Assembly (NCBI RefSeq): GCF_028769735.1 | Contig: NC_088170.1 | Coordinates: 63,775,085 to 63,839,084 of the forward strand | DNA: 64,000 nt | Reading direction: 5' to 3' | Source: Zonotrichia leucophrys gambelii | Taxonomy: Eukaryota > Chordata > Aves > Passeriformes > Passerellidae | Part shown: positions 38,364 through 52,089 of the stretch, one piece after another | Layout of the letters: the number at the start of each line of letters is the position of its first letter | Numbering within the stretch: position 1 is the stretch's first letter | Program-made: the position numbers and the translations under genes | The notes under the pieces: generated by a model | Databases searched by the model: none | What the model saw: the letters and a program-made list of their open reading frames with translations, nothing else | What the model was told of the DNA's origin: nothing

Positions 38364-38503
38364 TGTGAAACAGACAACTTTTAAATCAGTTTTCCACTAA
38401 GTAAAAGAGGATCCTACTCCTCTTTGTTGAGTTTGTGAAACAGACAACTTTTAAATCAGTTTTCCACTAAGTAAAAGAGGATCCTACTCCTCTTTGTTGA
38501 GTT
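38364..38503. repeat. Exact 70-bp tandem duplication
   Basis: Two adjacent copies, 38364-38433 and 38434-38503, are identical at all 70 positions. Each begins TGTGAAACAGACAAC and ends TTTGTTGAGTT, and each contains the imperfect inverted repeat AGAGGATCCTACTCCTCT. Perfect identity in noncoding DNA implies either a very recent event or an assembly artefact. Confidence 0.97.
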
Positions 38504-41500
38504 ATTGCACAATTCTTTTACCCTGATCTACGTATTGTGACTTCATTTCTTTTCAATTACTAGAAGAGAATAGTGGCTACTATTTAAACCTGGTTGAAAG
38601 TCCAAAATCATTATAGGGTTACAGAAAGAAGGGAGCTGCCTTAGTATAAACTACTCTCTAGGAATATGACATGAAAGAAATAAAACACCATTTTAAATAG
38701 GTTTTCACATCCAATATTTCTGTTGCAGTTTTTTTTTATCTTAGCAAAAAAGATGCTCTCCCACAGCAACATTGGAAAGCTTAGACAATCTTCATGAATA
38801 TTTGAATTTTTCTTTCTTTTCCGAATACATAAGACTGAAGTTTAAGCCCACAGACTCCATATGTGCATTCATTCCTCGGCCAAGCACACAGATCATTTTT
38901 TATTATTACCAACATGTATCCATAATGGATGGCTACCAGACAGTCTAGACTCATGTCACTGACAGATGTCAGCATAAAAATTCAACTAGGTTAGCCTTAC
39001 CACATTAAAAAAGAATTTTTCAGTTTAGAAAACATCACAAGCCATAGGCACTTCAGAATATATTCCTGCACTGTATAAATCAGAGGGGAGATGTATCTAA
39101 GGCTCACACATAACTCTGGGAATGTTCTCCAGTTCTACATTGCAGACATTTCGTATGTCTGGAGAAAGGGGAAGGTTCTGCAAAAGAGGGGTGCAGGGGC
39201 TTAGAGGCTTTCACATGACAGGCATAGGCAATTACAGAAATATCTACTTAATTTATGGCTGAGCAAAGAACTACTGGGTACTTCAGGCAAATGGGCTCAG
39301 CCTGAACAGCTCAGGCAGGTTTAATACTTCACTGAGTCATGTGTAGGGGTTTCTATCATGGTGATACTGACCATCATCCTCAATAACTGCATATGTTTTA
39401 CATCAAGGTCATCTTTCAGCTTGGGTAAGATTTGGACTTACTGCAACAGTAAACAAGAGGTTAAAGATAAAAGCTTTTCAGTCCTTAAATTAGTGCCATT
39501 TCCACTTCACATCCACTCAAGCACCAGAGATTTCCCTGAAGTTGCCAGTGTTATTCTGCTCCACTGACCCATAAGTAGCTGAAATTTGGTCCCACTCCAG
39601 TGTGTGATTTAGGGGTTACCCTCTCACTCACAGATAGCATGTGGTCTTTTTTTGCCATAGAACTCCCTTAGCAACCCACACTTCCACCTCTGCCAGGCTT
39701 TCTCTTGTGGATGGTGAGGGCTTCAAAACACACAACATTAAAAAGATTGGAGGTCAGAGCTGACAAACTGCAGTCAGCTGGGAATTATATTTTTTCCAGA
39801 ACTCCAGAAGGAGAGGAGTTTGCTTTTTAAATTCCTTGAGTTCTGCTGAGTTTTGTAGGGAGACAAGTCACTTCTCTATATTTGGAAAAATATAGGCATT
39901 TATTTTCCTCTCCTCTTTGTGAAAGTGAAATCTTATTATCTCGCATGATCTTTTGGGAAATGTTTCAAGGTAAAAGGAACATTTTGCTTTTTTTATCATT
40001 TCATAGGGTACTCTTATTATATTATTCCCCCAGACAATTTATATTGCCTGCTAAAATGCATAATTAATATTTAGACTACCTCTAGATTCCTTGCAAGGGC
40101 GTACCACACATATTCTCAGTAAGAAGAATTCTTACCTTCAAGTGCAGAGAACAAACACAACCATAGCCATAGAAAGAGTGACTGGATAGGGTATTCCTAC
40201 AGCTCAGCAGAGTCTGATTTTACACACTGAATGCATACCTAAATCTACATATGGAGGCATTTTCATGCGCCCTGTTTTTTTTAAATACTTGTTTGTTTTC
40301 AAGTTCTCCAGAAACTTCAGAGAAAGGCTGACAGGAAACTTCTTGAGAAGTCATCCGTTGTCATCAGTCAACAGCACCCAATTTGGCCTGTCTGCAAAAA
40401 CTTGACTTTTATTACAAAGAAAACAACCTCTGACACAAAAGTCTGGGTACTTATGCCATTGGCCAAACAACATTTTAGCATGCAACAAGGGCTTTGCTGG
40501 CCCATTGCTCTGCCTAGGCACAAGGTAGGGGAGAGAAATGGGTGTTCTCCCATGGAGCTGGAATACATTGGAGCACACAGCTCAGAGCTGGAACTGGAAC
40601 TGCTCCAGCACCTGATGATATTAGGCAGAACACAACCATGTCTGCTCTGCATGTTTACTGCTTAAGGAAATACAGAATACTTTTAAGGCTGTTATTGTTT
40701 TGAGATTATCAAGACCAAAACTCTTCTGTGAATTTATCACACTCCTGTACAGTGGTGAAACAATTTTTTCTCCAGTTGTGTGGAGAAGGTGGCGCAGTAG
40801 CTGACACTCAGGGAAACAATATGCTATATACATCCATACATCTCCAAATAGCTGGAGTCCCCATGTGAGAATCACACAGCCAGCATCTGCAAAAGTGATC
40901 ATACTTAAAAATGTTATAAAATATAATACGGGCTATATGGTCAAGGGGTTATTTAAGCCTTCTTTGTTATTCAGAGTTCTACTATTATCTTTAGTAAACA
41001 GTTCATAATAAGAAAGACTGCTTTTCTGAAAGCCATCAAATACTGACTTTTTTATCTGTTGCATGTATACTAGAACATAAAAAATAATAATAAAACAAAA
41101 AAACCACAATAAAAGCTTCCTCCAAATAAAAGTGAAATTTTTCAGGCTAAATCCTGGCACAAAAGAAGTCAGTAGCAAAATTCCTGCTGACTTCTGGGTT
41201 CATAGATCATACACAACCTCAATTTTCCAACATTTCTCAATCTTCTACTTATTTAGCTTTACAGCCTCCTGGAGAGGCAGAGAACAGTGTTGGTTTTACA
41301 GATGGGAAGGAAGTCATGAAGGATTTAGTTAACTGGTCCCACCTACCACAAATTAGGTATTTAGCCTAAACTGATCATTTATGCTGCTCTTGTCAACAGA
41401 AATAGATTTTTCCTTTCAGTGGTAATCTTAAAAAATATTAAAAATAATAACAACAATAACAATAAGGGAACAACCAAAAATATATAAACAGAAAGAAGCC

Positions 41501-44500
41501 TGGTTTAAACAGGAAAAATTTCCTTAAGGAAGTGACTCTGACATAACACAGCTATCATGGGATGAGGTCACTGTCCCCTGAAGCTGCCTGTTTGTCTCCA
41601 CTGAAATCAATGTTAAAATTGAGAAATTAGGTTAAAATCTGAATCTGCAAAGGAACTTAGCAATTCTACATGTGCTGATACAATGCTTAACTTCAGATCA
41701 CTGCATTTATTGGCAAAATACTTAACTTCTAACTGCCCATGATGCAGTCTGTGGCACACTTTGGGTAGATCTTCGAGTTCTGTGTACAGTGCTCATCAAG
41801 GTAAGGGCAAAAGACACCTGAGATCACCAACCAAAAGAGACAGCAAGAGACATTTAGAAAGACACCACTAGAGCCTCCTAAGGAAGCTCATATTCTATGT
41901 TCATGGTGAAGTTCATTAGAATTTTCAGTAAGAGTTAGAGTTTGGATTTGTCTCCTGGAGCTGGACACCCAAGTTGTCAGTTTCTCAAAGCTCAATGTAA
42001 TCTCTTCTATACAGATAATTCAGGGGAGAATCAGAAAACCTGTGCTGAAAACTCATCTTCTCTCAAAAATTATTAATTTCAAATCCACACCTCTCAGTCA
42101 CCCAGATAAGAATGGTGAAACTGTGTTTCAGGTGAAAATATTTGCTTTGCTCTACTTAGAAAGACTCGTGACCCAGTGAACAAAAGTGATTGGAAAGTCA
42201 TTGGGCAAAGTGGTGACCTCAACTTTGGTCCCTGCTCCCTGACTTATAGGTAGTCCTGCTCCAGAAGCAGAAATCAAGTTTCCCTGTCTCATGCAGCAGC
42301 TTGCTATTCTCTCCAATATTGTTCCATATCTAAGGTATTGTAAAACTTTCTGTGTTTACAGGATTTCAGGTCTCTGAGACCTTTGAAACACAAAATAATG
42401 AACTATATACCTTAGGGAAAAAAATCAGAATTTATTAAAAATACCATTAAAGTGTTTTCTCTGGGAAATAATATGCTGAACCTCTCTCCTCTGTCCATAA
42501 ACCTTTCCAACAGTGCAAACACTTGTAATTTTAATGCTCCAACATAGACAATAGCAACTGTTTCTTCTGAATTACATGTGTTTGCTAACTGGTGGCTGCA
42601 GGCAGATGTGCTCACCCCATCAACAAACCAGTGAAAACTGGCCTGGAGGTTTATTTTCCAAGGTGATTGATAACCACAAACACCTGTATTTAAGCCAATA
42701 GTCATCGTAAGAATTATGTGAAGTAATGAAGAGGCAACAAATCATATCCTTTCTGCTGAACTCCCTGACAGTTTAATTCTCTGTGATATTTTAATCACAG
42801 GACTGGGTGAACCTGGCCAGACAAAGAAGAGGGTCATCTTATATCAGTTTTATTAATCTGTGACATCAAAACTACATGTTTCTTTTCACCTGTAGAGATA
42901 TGGTAGCTTCCTACTATTGCATTTGACTTGAAAAATAGGAAAGGAAATTTAAAAAATCAAACATGACAGCCTATGTAGATAAATAGACAATCATCAATGG
43001 CTGTGAATTCAGAGACATTTGTCAATGGGGACAAGGGGCAGTTTGACTATTCATAAAAATCCTGGGGTTAGTGCCCTATCACTCATGCCACATGTTTTAG
43101 TAAGGAACAAATTAGATTTCTATCTAATCTTTTTCTGCTCTATAATGCATGAATGTTAGATTTACAAAAGAGAGTGTAAGGTTAACATTTAAAAAATGAA
43201 ATGAAACTATGGGCAGTAAGCTGATTTTGTTATATTTCTGTTATTTAATGGTAGGAAGGACATAACACATAAAAAAACCTCATTAGCGTACATGTGTCAA
43301 ACTTTTGCTTGCAGGACAGTTATGGAGTGGTGAAGGTTCTTTCATTGCAATTTGATACTGAAACAGCATTAGGAATGCAAGGCCTATCTGACTTAATAAC
43401 TGAAAAACCTATGTGTTGCTATGATCCATAATTATCAATGCAATCAGAGCTTTAAATTAAGGTATTCTATTTATAAGGCAAGAACATGAATGCCATAACA
43501 CAAAGACTAGACACTAGGGTACAGTACAAACACTAAGGTTATCTGTCACTGTAAAAATTTCCCTAGGATTGAGGTAAAGTTACCAGAACCTTAAATATAA
43601 GGTATGACAAGAAAAACATGTCCTTGGGATGGACGTGGTGGACTTTGCAGGGCAATTTCTAAGTGAACAATAGAACCACATGATTATAACCTCTCTTTCT
43701 GGTTATAGGTGAAGACAGTAGACAGCCTGCTCTGAGATGAGGATTCTACCTTCACTGCTTGGTGAAATTAAGGTAGTTTGCTTATTTTTTACTTAAGTCA
43801 TTAGCTGATTTGGATATCTTAACGTGAAGAATTGAACAAGGATTTTACCATTGCCACACAGACTTCTAAGTAGACACTAAAGTAAGAACTAAAAAAATCC
43901 ACTGTCTGTCACTACTGATTTGGTTTAGAGTTGAATTAATTATCCTTTGTATAATTCATAAAGTACATTAGAATATTAAGTTAATGTAATGCTCTGCTTT
44001 CCTGATTAGAATATTTTGTCAATCTTTCTTTCATCTAGGTTTACAGAATCATGTATTCCAATCAGTGACATTTAAACACGACTAATTTCAACTTCGATGT
44101 GCAATCAGTAGTTTTTCACAAGCAATCACACCAGTAGATTAAAGAGGCTGACTCTCTTTGAGAGTCATTTCCTTCTCCAGCATCCAGGAAACAGTCTGGT
44201 TTTGAGGGTAAAGCAGTATTTTGAATAAAACCCAGTAGTCTTGGCCTCTGGTATTTAACTGGAGTGTTATAAAAACAGGTGCTAATGTCAAGCACATTAT
44301 GTACTCACTCCCCTGCAGTTGTTAAGGTGATAGATAGTGTGGCAGAAAGCACCTCCTGGCAGATGAAATTTCCGGAAATGTCCTTGTATTCCACACCAGC
44401 TGTGTAAAATGGGGTCAGCAGCCATGCCCTCTGGGCTGAGATGAGCAGCTCAGTTATGAATTTCTCAGCTACAAAGCCTGGAGGCCAAAGTAAGAATGTG

Positions 44501-46534
44501 AGGAAGAGGGTGGAATCTTGGCCCTGGAGGAATCCAGGGGAGGGCTGCTAACAGCTTTAGGAAAGACCAGGATTTCCTTCAGGGTGTTTTAGTAATTGAA
44601 GTCAGGTAAGGGATTCTCAAAAAGACAGAAACTAAATGAACTGTTTTGTTGGTTACAGGGCATTAGTTTTACACTGAAAACCATCCGAAACATTACTTCT
44701 GGAAATCCTTTGTCTTCTTCACATGTTTGTAATTTCTAAACCAGGAAATGACATCAACTAAACTGTGATCCTATTAAAAATCATCCTGGTTTCATCCACA
44801 AGAAAGAATGACTTTAAAATTTCTGCATGATACAATTTGGCATTGGGCATTCTGGGCAGAATAGGGACAGGTAAGGAAGGATCCATGCTGAGAGCAGGAA
44901 GCACACAGCAGCTTATGAGCAGAATGCTGGAACATTGCATGGGGCAAACAAGCTCTCAGATTGCAGGGTCGGTGCCAGGCTGCCTCTCATTCCAGATGGA
45001 GGGTGATACAAGGGCACTGCCCTGTCTCCAGGCTGCTGCTCCTGGTGCAGGCTGCACTGCCAGCAGGAAGCACCAGTCCCTGCTCTCAGACTGATTTCTC
45101 AGGGATACACTGAGCAGAGTCCCGCTTTCTCCTGCTCCAAACATTAACGCAGGCTTGTCTCACCAGTTACACCAGTATAAACCATGGCTGGAGCAGGGGG
45201 GCTTGCATTTTTGCACAACACAAACACCAATGGTGGAGCTTGTTCAGCTTTTCTGCCCCCATTCTCTGTCCCTTCATCAAAACTTGTGTCTAAAAATAGG
45301 AATATGGACAGAAGTGTGCTTCACATTTACACCATTATTTAAAATTATTTTGTATAAGAGAACCTTGATGCTATTTCATCAAGGACACATACTAATGAAA
45401 AGAAATTAAAAGACAGCAGATAGGTTCTTTCCAATGTATGGCTGCCAAGAAGCTATTTCCTATAACTTGTCTTCTAGTAAGAATATTTATTCAACATCTC
45501 AGCAATATCTGTTGTTTCTGAAGTATCTGAGGAAGGAGAGGTGAGACAGATGAATTCAAAGCTAGAACATATTCCTTTACAGAGCTGGTTGGTGGCTAGA
45601 ATATTCAGGATATCAGAGCTATCTCACCTGAACTTTAAATAAGAGGACTCATTTGAACTTTCACAGTTTATTTTTACTGAGTGAAAAGCTACAGCACTGC
45701 TCCATGAAATAGGGATTTAGGCTTAGTATTAACAACCCTGACCCCGTGGCTCGCACATTTGTATCATGAGAGGCTCTTCCACTACATGATCACATAACAA
45801 ATTCACACCTCTATTCCCTTTAGATAATTTGCAACCGTTTGAACCCAGGAGCTGTTTTCTCTTCTGCCCAGCCCTGTGCCAGCTGCCCACAAGTGAGCAC
45901 CCCTTGAGCAGTGGGGCTGTCCCTGCCCTGCTGCCTGTCCCAGCCTGCTGGGATCCCATGCAGGCAGCACATGTCCTGCTCTGCACTCGCATATCTTGGG
46001 TTTCACATGCTTGGGCAGGTGCTGTGGTTACGGCCTGTGAAGCAATTGTGCCTCCCTGACTCACAGATCATAAAATGTGGGGTTAATAAAGGGATAAGAG
46101 GTGTTGCACTGGCAATATCAGTGGGGAGGGGGCTCGACAGGAGTCCAAGGTGTGACCATTGTTTAAAGGATATTAAGTGATTTGTGAGGCTTATTAAAAA
46201 GTAAGAACTGTGTCTCAGTCTTTCTCTGCAGTTCTCTCTCACCTTTTCCATTGTCTTTCCCCACATGTCCTGTGTATTGACAAAAGAATTTTATGACTAT
46301 TGTGGCAGTTATGATATTTTTCATGGGTATTTAAAACATAAAGCAGGCTTAGTTTGTATATTTAATTCTAAGTAATAGAGTAGGAAGGCTGAATAACCAC
46401 TGAAAAGTTGTGGTGCTTTCTCTCTTTTCCTTCCTCTTCTTTCCTTCTTATTTATTTCAGAAATGAAAAGATAAGCATCATGCAATGAACCTTCATTCAG
46501 ATTAGAAAGATAGAGAGGTAGATGATATATAGAC
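38504..46534. other. Gene-free stretch
   Basis: About 8 kb with no supported gene or recognised transposon. GC-richer islands at 44320-45250 and 45830-46140 hold open frames of up to 111 codons without recognisable domains, and might be old transposon fragments. A possible polyadenylation word AATAAA in the second island (about 46086) is not enough to define an element. Confidence 0.5.

Positions 46535-46586
<52 letters not shown>
46535..46586 (+). repeat. (GATA)n microsatellite
   Basis: Thirteen essentially perfect GATA units. The tract is the reason for the isoleucine/tyrosine/leucine/serine repeat in a reverse-strand frame across it. Each unit carries the core GATA-factor word, but simple repeats of this type are common and usually neutral. 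Confidence 0.97.
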
Positions 46587-47908
46587 TCAAACTATTATTT
46601 GATAAAGTGAAATAACTCTGAAAAGCATGCAAGCAAGAAAATACCACTTCATTGCACTAAAAGCAAGTTTCAGCAGTCACTTCCTGGAGTTCACTTAAGA
46701 TCTATTTATGTTTAATAAATACTTAATAACTGAAGCACTAGGAATTAATCATAATAGCAAATTAGATAGGAAGAAAAATGTGATTGTAATGTGGAACCAA
46801 TGGTGCAAACTGCACGCTATTTAATGAAATAGATGAAGGGTCAGATTTTGAAGTGGTGTAAACTCTCCTTATTTCATGTATTTTGTCTCCAACACTATTA
46901 GCTCTGCTTTTGTCTTTGATTCACAACTGGATTTATGGTAAATTTAATCTCAGTTTTCTCTGCCTCTGTTCCATTATTTTTTCTAGCTGCTGAAATACTG
47001 CTAGGTCAGTTAGAAGCTATATATACCTAAAGCTTTGCTATGTCCAGAGAAGTTTCAGAAAGCAAATGAATACAGCAGTCTTTTATAGATTTTAAAAGAG
47101 TCAATAACTCATGTAAAGCATGAAATATCTTCACCAGAAATTATTGAGTTTACTTCTTTTTTATTTTTTTTTTTAATGTGCTCTATGGTAGAGTATAGAT
47201 ATATCATATAAAAGTATGCTACGGGCAGAATATTATTAAAAATATTTAAGTGGCAGATTTGAGCACCCAACTTCAGACTAGTAAAAACTTAAAGAATAAC
47301 TTCAGATACTAGGACAGCAAAGGGATTTGATCTGATCTCCCTTTAGCTTTATAATTTAAAGGTCCTACCTTGCAAGTTTAAAGTCACAGGGAAGCAATAG
47401 ACTCTAAATTGAATTAATTTAAAATGCATATTTAAATATCTTACTCTGACTCAAACCAGGAAACTTTCTTTAAGCTGAATCAGCACATACAGCTATAAAC
47501 TGTTAGCTGTAAATCAGTCTTTGAAGATCTTAGGGTGCCATTAATCCACATTTTCTAATTCACTAGGCTCAAGAACATAATTCAGTAACATTCCGACTGA
47601 CTCAGCAGTCCCCAGGAATGTGTCAGCTGTTTGACTTTCAACCTTTAAAAATTAAAAAAAAAAAAAGGAAGACTTTTAGCTAAACATTTGATTTTAAGGC
47701 TGGCCAAAACTCCTAGGCTCTCTGCCTTATCTCCTGGATTTAACTTAACAGAGGTGACACGTCTGCACTATCAAGTGTATCCTGCACAAAAAATATCTAA
47801 TTACAGAAAGGACCTGAAAGCCAGAGCAAAATGACACCAGTTGACAATCATTCCAGCTCCTTGGCTTTGGCACAAGATTTTACATTGTTCAGGTACTAAA
47901 TATCAGCC
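46587..47908. other. Gene-free stretch
   Basis: AT-rich sequence, nothing recognised apart from mononucleotide runs near 47160-47175 and 47654-47666. Confidence 0.6.
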
Positions 47909-48512
47909 CGGAGAACCTGATGCTTCCCTTTGGACGGTGCAGTAAATGAGTTCCGTCCTCCAGCACATGTGCTCATGCAGCGTTTTGCTATTACAGTGTG
48001 TGAGTAATGGAGTATTAGAGTATCTCAGACATAAATCAAAGTATGCGCCTTTTCTGTGGTGTTCAATTTTGCCCAGACTTGAATGGCCAGGAATGCCTGC
48101 TGGCAAGCAGGCCGCGTTTTTGGGATAACACCAACTGCTCGTGGCATAAGTGGGTGCCATGGAGGGTATCATTTAACCCCACGTGGGAATGCTCCAGCAT
48201 GTAACACATCATCTGTAACTCATTCCCCTTCAAGAAATTGCACTGCAATTTTAGAAGGCTTGCTCTAAATTACTGCTAGAATGAAAAGATAAACTTTACT
48301 TGGGGAAATACGGAGACCCACAGATCGTGTTTTTCAGTTTTGACACTTTGCTATTCGGACAGGACACAAGAGATTATGGTCAAACCTGCTTGTTTGTATT
48401 TCAGCAGAAGTTGTGTTAGCCCTGTGCTGACTGCTCCTGAATATTCTGCCTCCTTTAACACCCGCCTTCATGGTACTTAGTTCTGGAGGGCGAAGTTCTC
48501 CCATTTGTGTCG
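47909..48512. promoter_or_regulatory. CpG-retaining block, candidate regulatory element
   Basis: Fifteen CpG dinucleotides occur in 604 bases, whereas the next 600 bases (48541-49140) contain none that I can find and the preceding 600 about two. Retained CpG suggests DNA that is unmethylated in the germ line or under constraint, as in enhancers and promoters. Visible motifs are a perfect palindrome CCCACGTGGG (48178-48187) with a CACGTG E-box, an inverted repeat GCCTGC-TGGCAA-GCAGGC (48095-48112), and a TCF/LEF-like ATCAAAG word near 48036. Open frames here are at most 89 codons with no recognised domain. It does not meet CpG-island density, and no TATA box or transcript start can be assigned. 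Function is inferred only. Confidence 0.4.
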
Positions 48513-51500
48513 TTCTTTTCATTGCAGTGGCACCACATATACTTTTTACATGTTGATTAAAACTTAACAGTAGGGCTTGAGAACAAATCTCATATTTTCA
48601 TACTTCCTGATTTCATATTATATTCATATATATTCATTCATATTTCCTGATTTCTGGTGATGCCAAAGAGGTTGTAATGAGATGAGGCAAATGCATTACA
48701 CCATACAGAATAGAAGTCTTAAAAATAAGTCAATTTTCACATGTCACTTGAAAAAAAATCATGAAAAACACCTTTTGCAGCTAGCTGAAAGGCTCTATGT
48801 TTTTGGCATAGTTTCTTTTCAGTAGAATGTGGACTAACATTTCAACAATTCAGATAAATGTAGAATGCTTTTTAGCTGCAAACCACACTGGATATTAGCA
48901 ACATTGCTACTTTATAAAAGAGTTAAGCAAGAACAATCAAGTCCTGCCTATATTACTTAAAATGACTTTTCAGATTTATGATTAATTTATAATTTCAAGT
49001 GATCTGTATCTTAATAAGAATATCCATGATATTAGGAATATAAACTTACTCTTTTTCACCATAGTTTGATAGTCCAATTCTAGAGTGATCAGCTACAGAA
49101 GAGGTAGACATTTTTATTTACCTGAAGGTACAGTTTTCCAGCAACAACATTGATTAAATGAGCTTGAAAATTTCATAAGAACATAACATTTTTATAAACT
49201 TTTTTTTTGAGGATCACATGAGAATGCTTGCTTTATATGGTTAAATAATCTTTAAAATACAATCTACCTTAAAACATTTTAATAATGTCAGGACAGAAAT
49301 ATTTCAGCAGTTTGTTTGACATAAAGTTTCAAACTGTTTGATATATTGATGTAACAATTTGGAAGGAAAACAAATGTCAAAATGTCAGAATTTCCTGTGG
49401 GTTGGGATGCTATTTTAGAGCCTACTCTTTGGACAAGCATTTACAGTAACTTGTAAAATGAAGAGTAAAGTTCAGTTTGGGAACACATCCTTCTGGATAA
49501 ACTAATGAGCATCAAAAGTGGTGCTGGGACCTGGAAACCACATACAGAATTGAATGGAACTAGATCACAATCATCCTTCCACTCCTTTGAAACTCTCAGT
49601 GACAAAGGACAAAGGAAGGAAAAGCTTAGGTTGCACCCTCAACTACAACAGTTTGCTGAAGTTTTGGCCCTAGAATCATGAGGATTAAAAAAAAACAACT
49701 TTAAATGTACTGATTCCACCCAGTAAGTAGAATAGCTTCCTTGACATTTAACCTTTATTCTTCTTTCAAGTAGTGGAAATATACGTAATTTCACAGTGTC
49801 ACAACATTAGTTAAAAGAACATGATTCAGAACTCCAGCTTGAAATGATTGAGAGTTAATCCTGGAATTACTCAAACAAAAGCATATTTTAGAGTAGCTGC
49901 AAGTTTTTTGGTTTGGTTTTTTTTTTTTTTTTTTTAATATAATTGAAGAAACTAGTAAAATTTTTGATTAAAAGGTTATTAGATTATTTTTCTCCATGAT
50001 CTTATTTCTGCTTTGAGGCTGGATTTTTTTGGTGGTATGTTTTCTTTTTATTTGCCTGCTTGTATTTTTATTTTGATTAGGTTTTGGGTTTTGGTTTTGG
50101 TTTTGTCTTAACAAAATGCTACAGGCTATTTACTTGAAACTACAGACTTGCTGTGTCTAGCAGTCAGATGCAGCAGCATTTATAAATGCTCTACAAGTCC
50201 TCTTTCTGGATCTTGAAAATTAAAGAATTTAATGGTTCCAATCTGAATTCAATCCACAAGCCTCAGGGTATAAATTGATCACCAGATGGGGTAAGGAGGA
50301 AATATCCCCTGTTGTATAATATCACATAATATCACATGCACTGAGTGGATTTAACACCTTCTGAAGTATTCTGAATAGAGACAAGATGCTGGATAAGATG
50401 GGTTTTTGATCTATTCTGTTAAAACTGTTCCTCTGCTATTATATTCCTCACCCCAATGACTCATTTCATGCAATGGAATCCAGCAACTTGGGTGTCTTAA
50501 ACAGCCAACACAGCTTGCCATGGAAAAGGGTCAGGAAACTTCCTTGCTTACTTCAAATGGGAAACTGCTACTTTATTTGATAATTTTAGAAACCATCAGG
50601 AACTTTATTAGCAGAACATTTAAACCCTCCAGCCAGTGTCAACAGAAGCAGCAGGCGTCCAAGTCCTTCTGGAGATTCATCCCTTGGTTTGCAGTGTGTG
50701 CTAAATATCCTCTAAGGGGGTGGAGGGAGAAAGATGAAGCAAAAATAAGGGAACACATTTTTAAAAAAGATAGAAATGGAGAACTTGTATATACTCAAAG
50801 ATGGGCTCCACATGGACATCATATGGGCATCTAAGAAATCAGAAAGGAGATCTCAAGGATCTAAATGTTTATATCCCTAATCGCAATTCATACAAAACTT
50901 GAGAACAAGGTTGATGGCATGGTCAATGCCACCTGTCGCAGTCTCACTCTTTATCTTTCCAATTGCTGTGTCTATAGTCTCATTTTCTGCCTTATTCTCT
51001 TGGCTTTCAATGCACTCCATGTTGAGCTATCCTGAGCATGCGTTTTGCTCCTATTTTATGCACAGGGAATTTGTTTTATTCCTTCTGATGGCATTAGAGT
51101 TTGAATAACAATGAACTTGAGGCATTCCCCAAGACTTGGCAAAACATTCAACCTCTGAAACCTCCAGCTGATTATACAGTTTGCATATACATATGTACAT
51201 TACTTTGTGTTGTAAGGCTGGGGAGGGGAATCAAGTGAACTCTGAAGACACAATCAACAGCTTGAGCAAAGCTTTTTAGTCTGACCTCAAAAGTTTATCC
51301 TGTCCTGCAGAAGCAGTCTGAAGTTACTCCAATCCCACCCCTCCTTCCTAATCACCGTGTGGAATGAGGGATAACTGCACAACTAATTCAAATTCAGTTT
51401 CATCACTGAACAACAGTGTTTCAGTATCAGATCTGATGCTTAATACTCCAACCATTTTTAACCTGAGCTAGATCTGCTTTCTCATTACCCCTAACCCTCA

Positions 51501-51738
51501 AGCAATGTCATGTCTCTAGGACTGCTTTACTTTTATTCAAAAGCCAGAAGGAGGACTGATATCAGACACAGGTAAATTGTACTGAATGAACTGTGTCATT
51601 TCCTCCCTTCTGTTCCATTTCTCTCAGTAGTTCTGACAGACAAATACATTAGGAGCTGCTGAGGATGTGTGATAGGAGTTTTTTGAATTAAGCAGATGTA
51701 GCAAGCTCACATTTCAACTATCAGTAGAATCTGGATAC
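48513..51738. other. Gene-free stretch with small repeats
   Basis: Contains an imperfect 40-base-period repeat of a TTCCTGATTTC word (48598-48614 and 48638-48654), a 19-base T run (49917-49935) and a short (GGTTTT)n patch near 50084-50107. A 104-codon forward frame (50520-50834) has no recognised domain. No gene supported. Confidence 0.5.
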
Positions 51739-52089
51739 TTAGAAGACTTTATAAAGGTGACTATTTGTCCATGAGTTAACAACTGAGATTCTGAGGTTCT
51801 GTGGAAACCAGCATCCAAAGCACAGATCTGTTAATCCAAGAACTTCATCCAAGATTCCATTCAGCTTGGCACTGGTGTGTTGACTGACAAGAAGCAGGAC
51901 TGCACAAACAGACACCTTCTTGTGTTGGAAGATATCAGTGCAGCCAAGAGTTTTGCTGATGTTCCATGTCAGAACATCCTTGGCAATTGCAGTCACATTT
52001 GGTGTTCTGTGCTGGAACAGAACTAAGACATTGTTTCTGATCTGATAAGCTGGAAGTTGAGCAGTTTTGCGCTTCCTGTTCAACAGCAC
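51739..52089 (-). other. Unrecognised 116-codon open frame (doubtful)
   Basis: A reverse-strand frame of 116 codons that opens with GTG rather than ATG. The composition is protein-like, without low-complexity runs: a basic start (NRKRK), a mixed middle, and a hydrophobic patch around residues 62-68 (CAVLLLV). I recognise no family or catalytic motif. No partner exons, polyadenylation signal or flanking gene were found, and the frame simply runs into stops at both ends. It could be a decayed retroposed gene fragment or chance. Confidence 0.15.

Noticed and set aside
41750..41805. A possible short exon ending at CATCAAG|GTAAGG
   Set aside because: The donor is good, but the upstream acceptor lacks a polypyrimidine tract, a stop lies just upstream in the open frame and no partner exon was found.
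45729..46064. A 111-codon reverse frame and overlapping forward frames at 45.8-46.2 kb
   Set aside because: Overlapping open frames on both strands in a GC-rich patch point to few stop codons rather than coding.
46321..46647. A 108-codon reverse frame with ILSIYLSIYLS-type repeats
   Set aside because: The repeated residues are the (GATA)n microsatellite read on the reverse strand.
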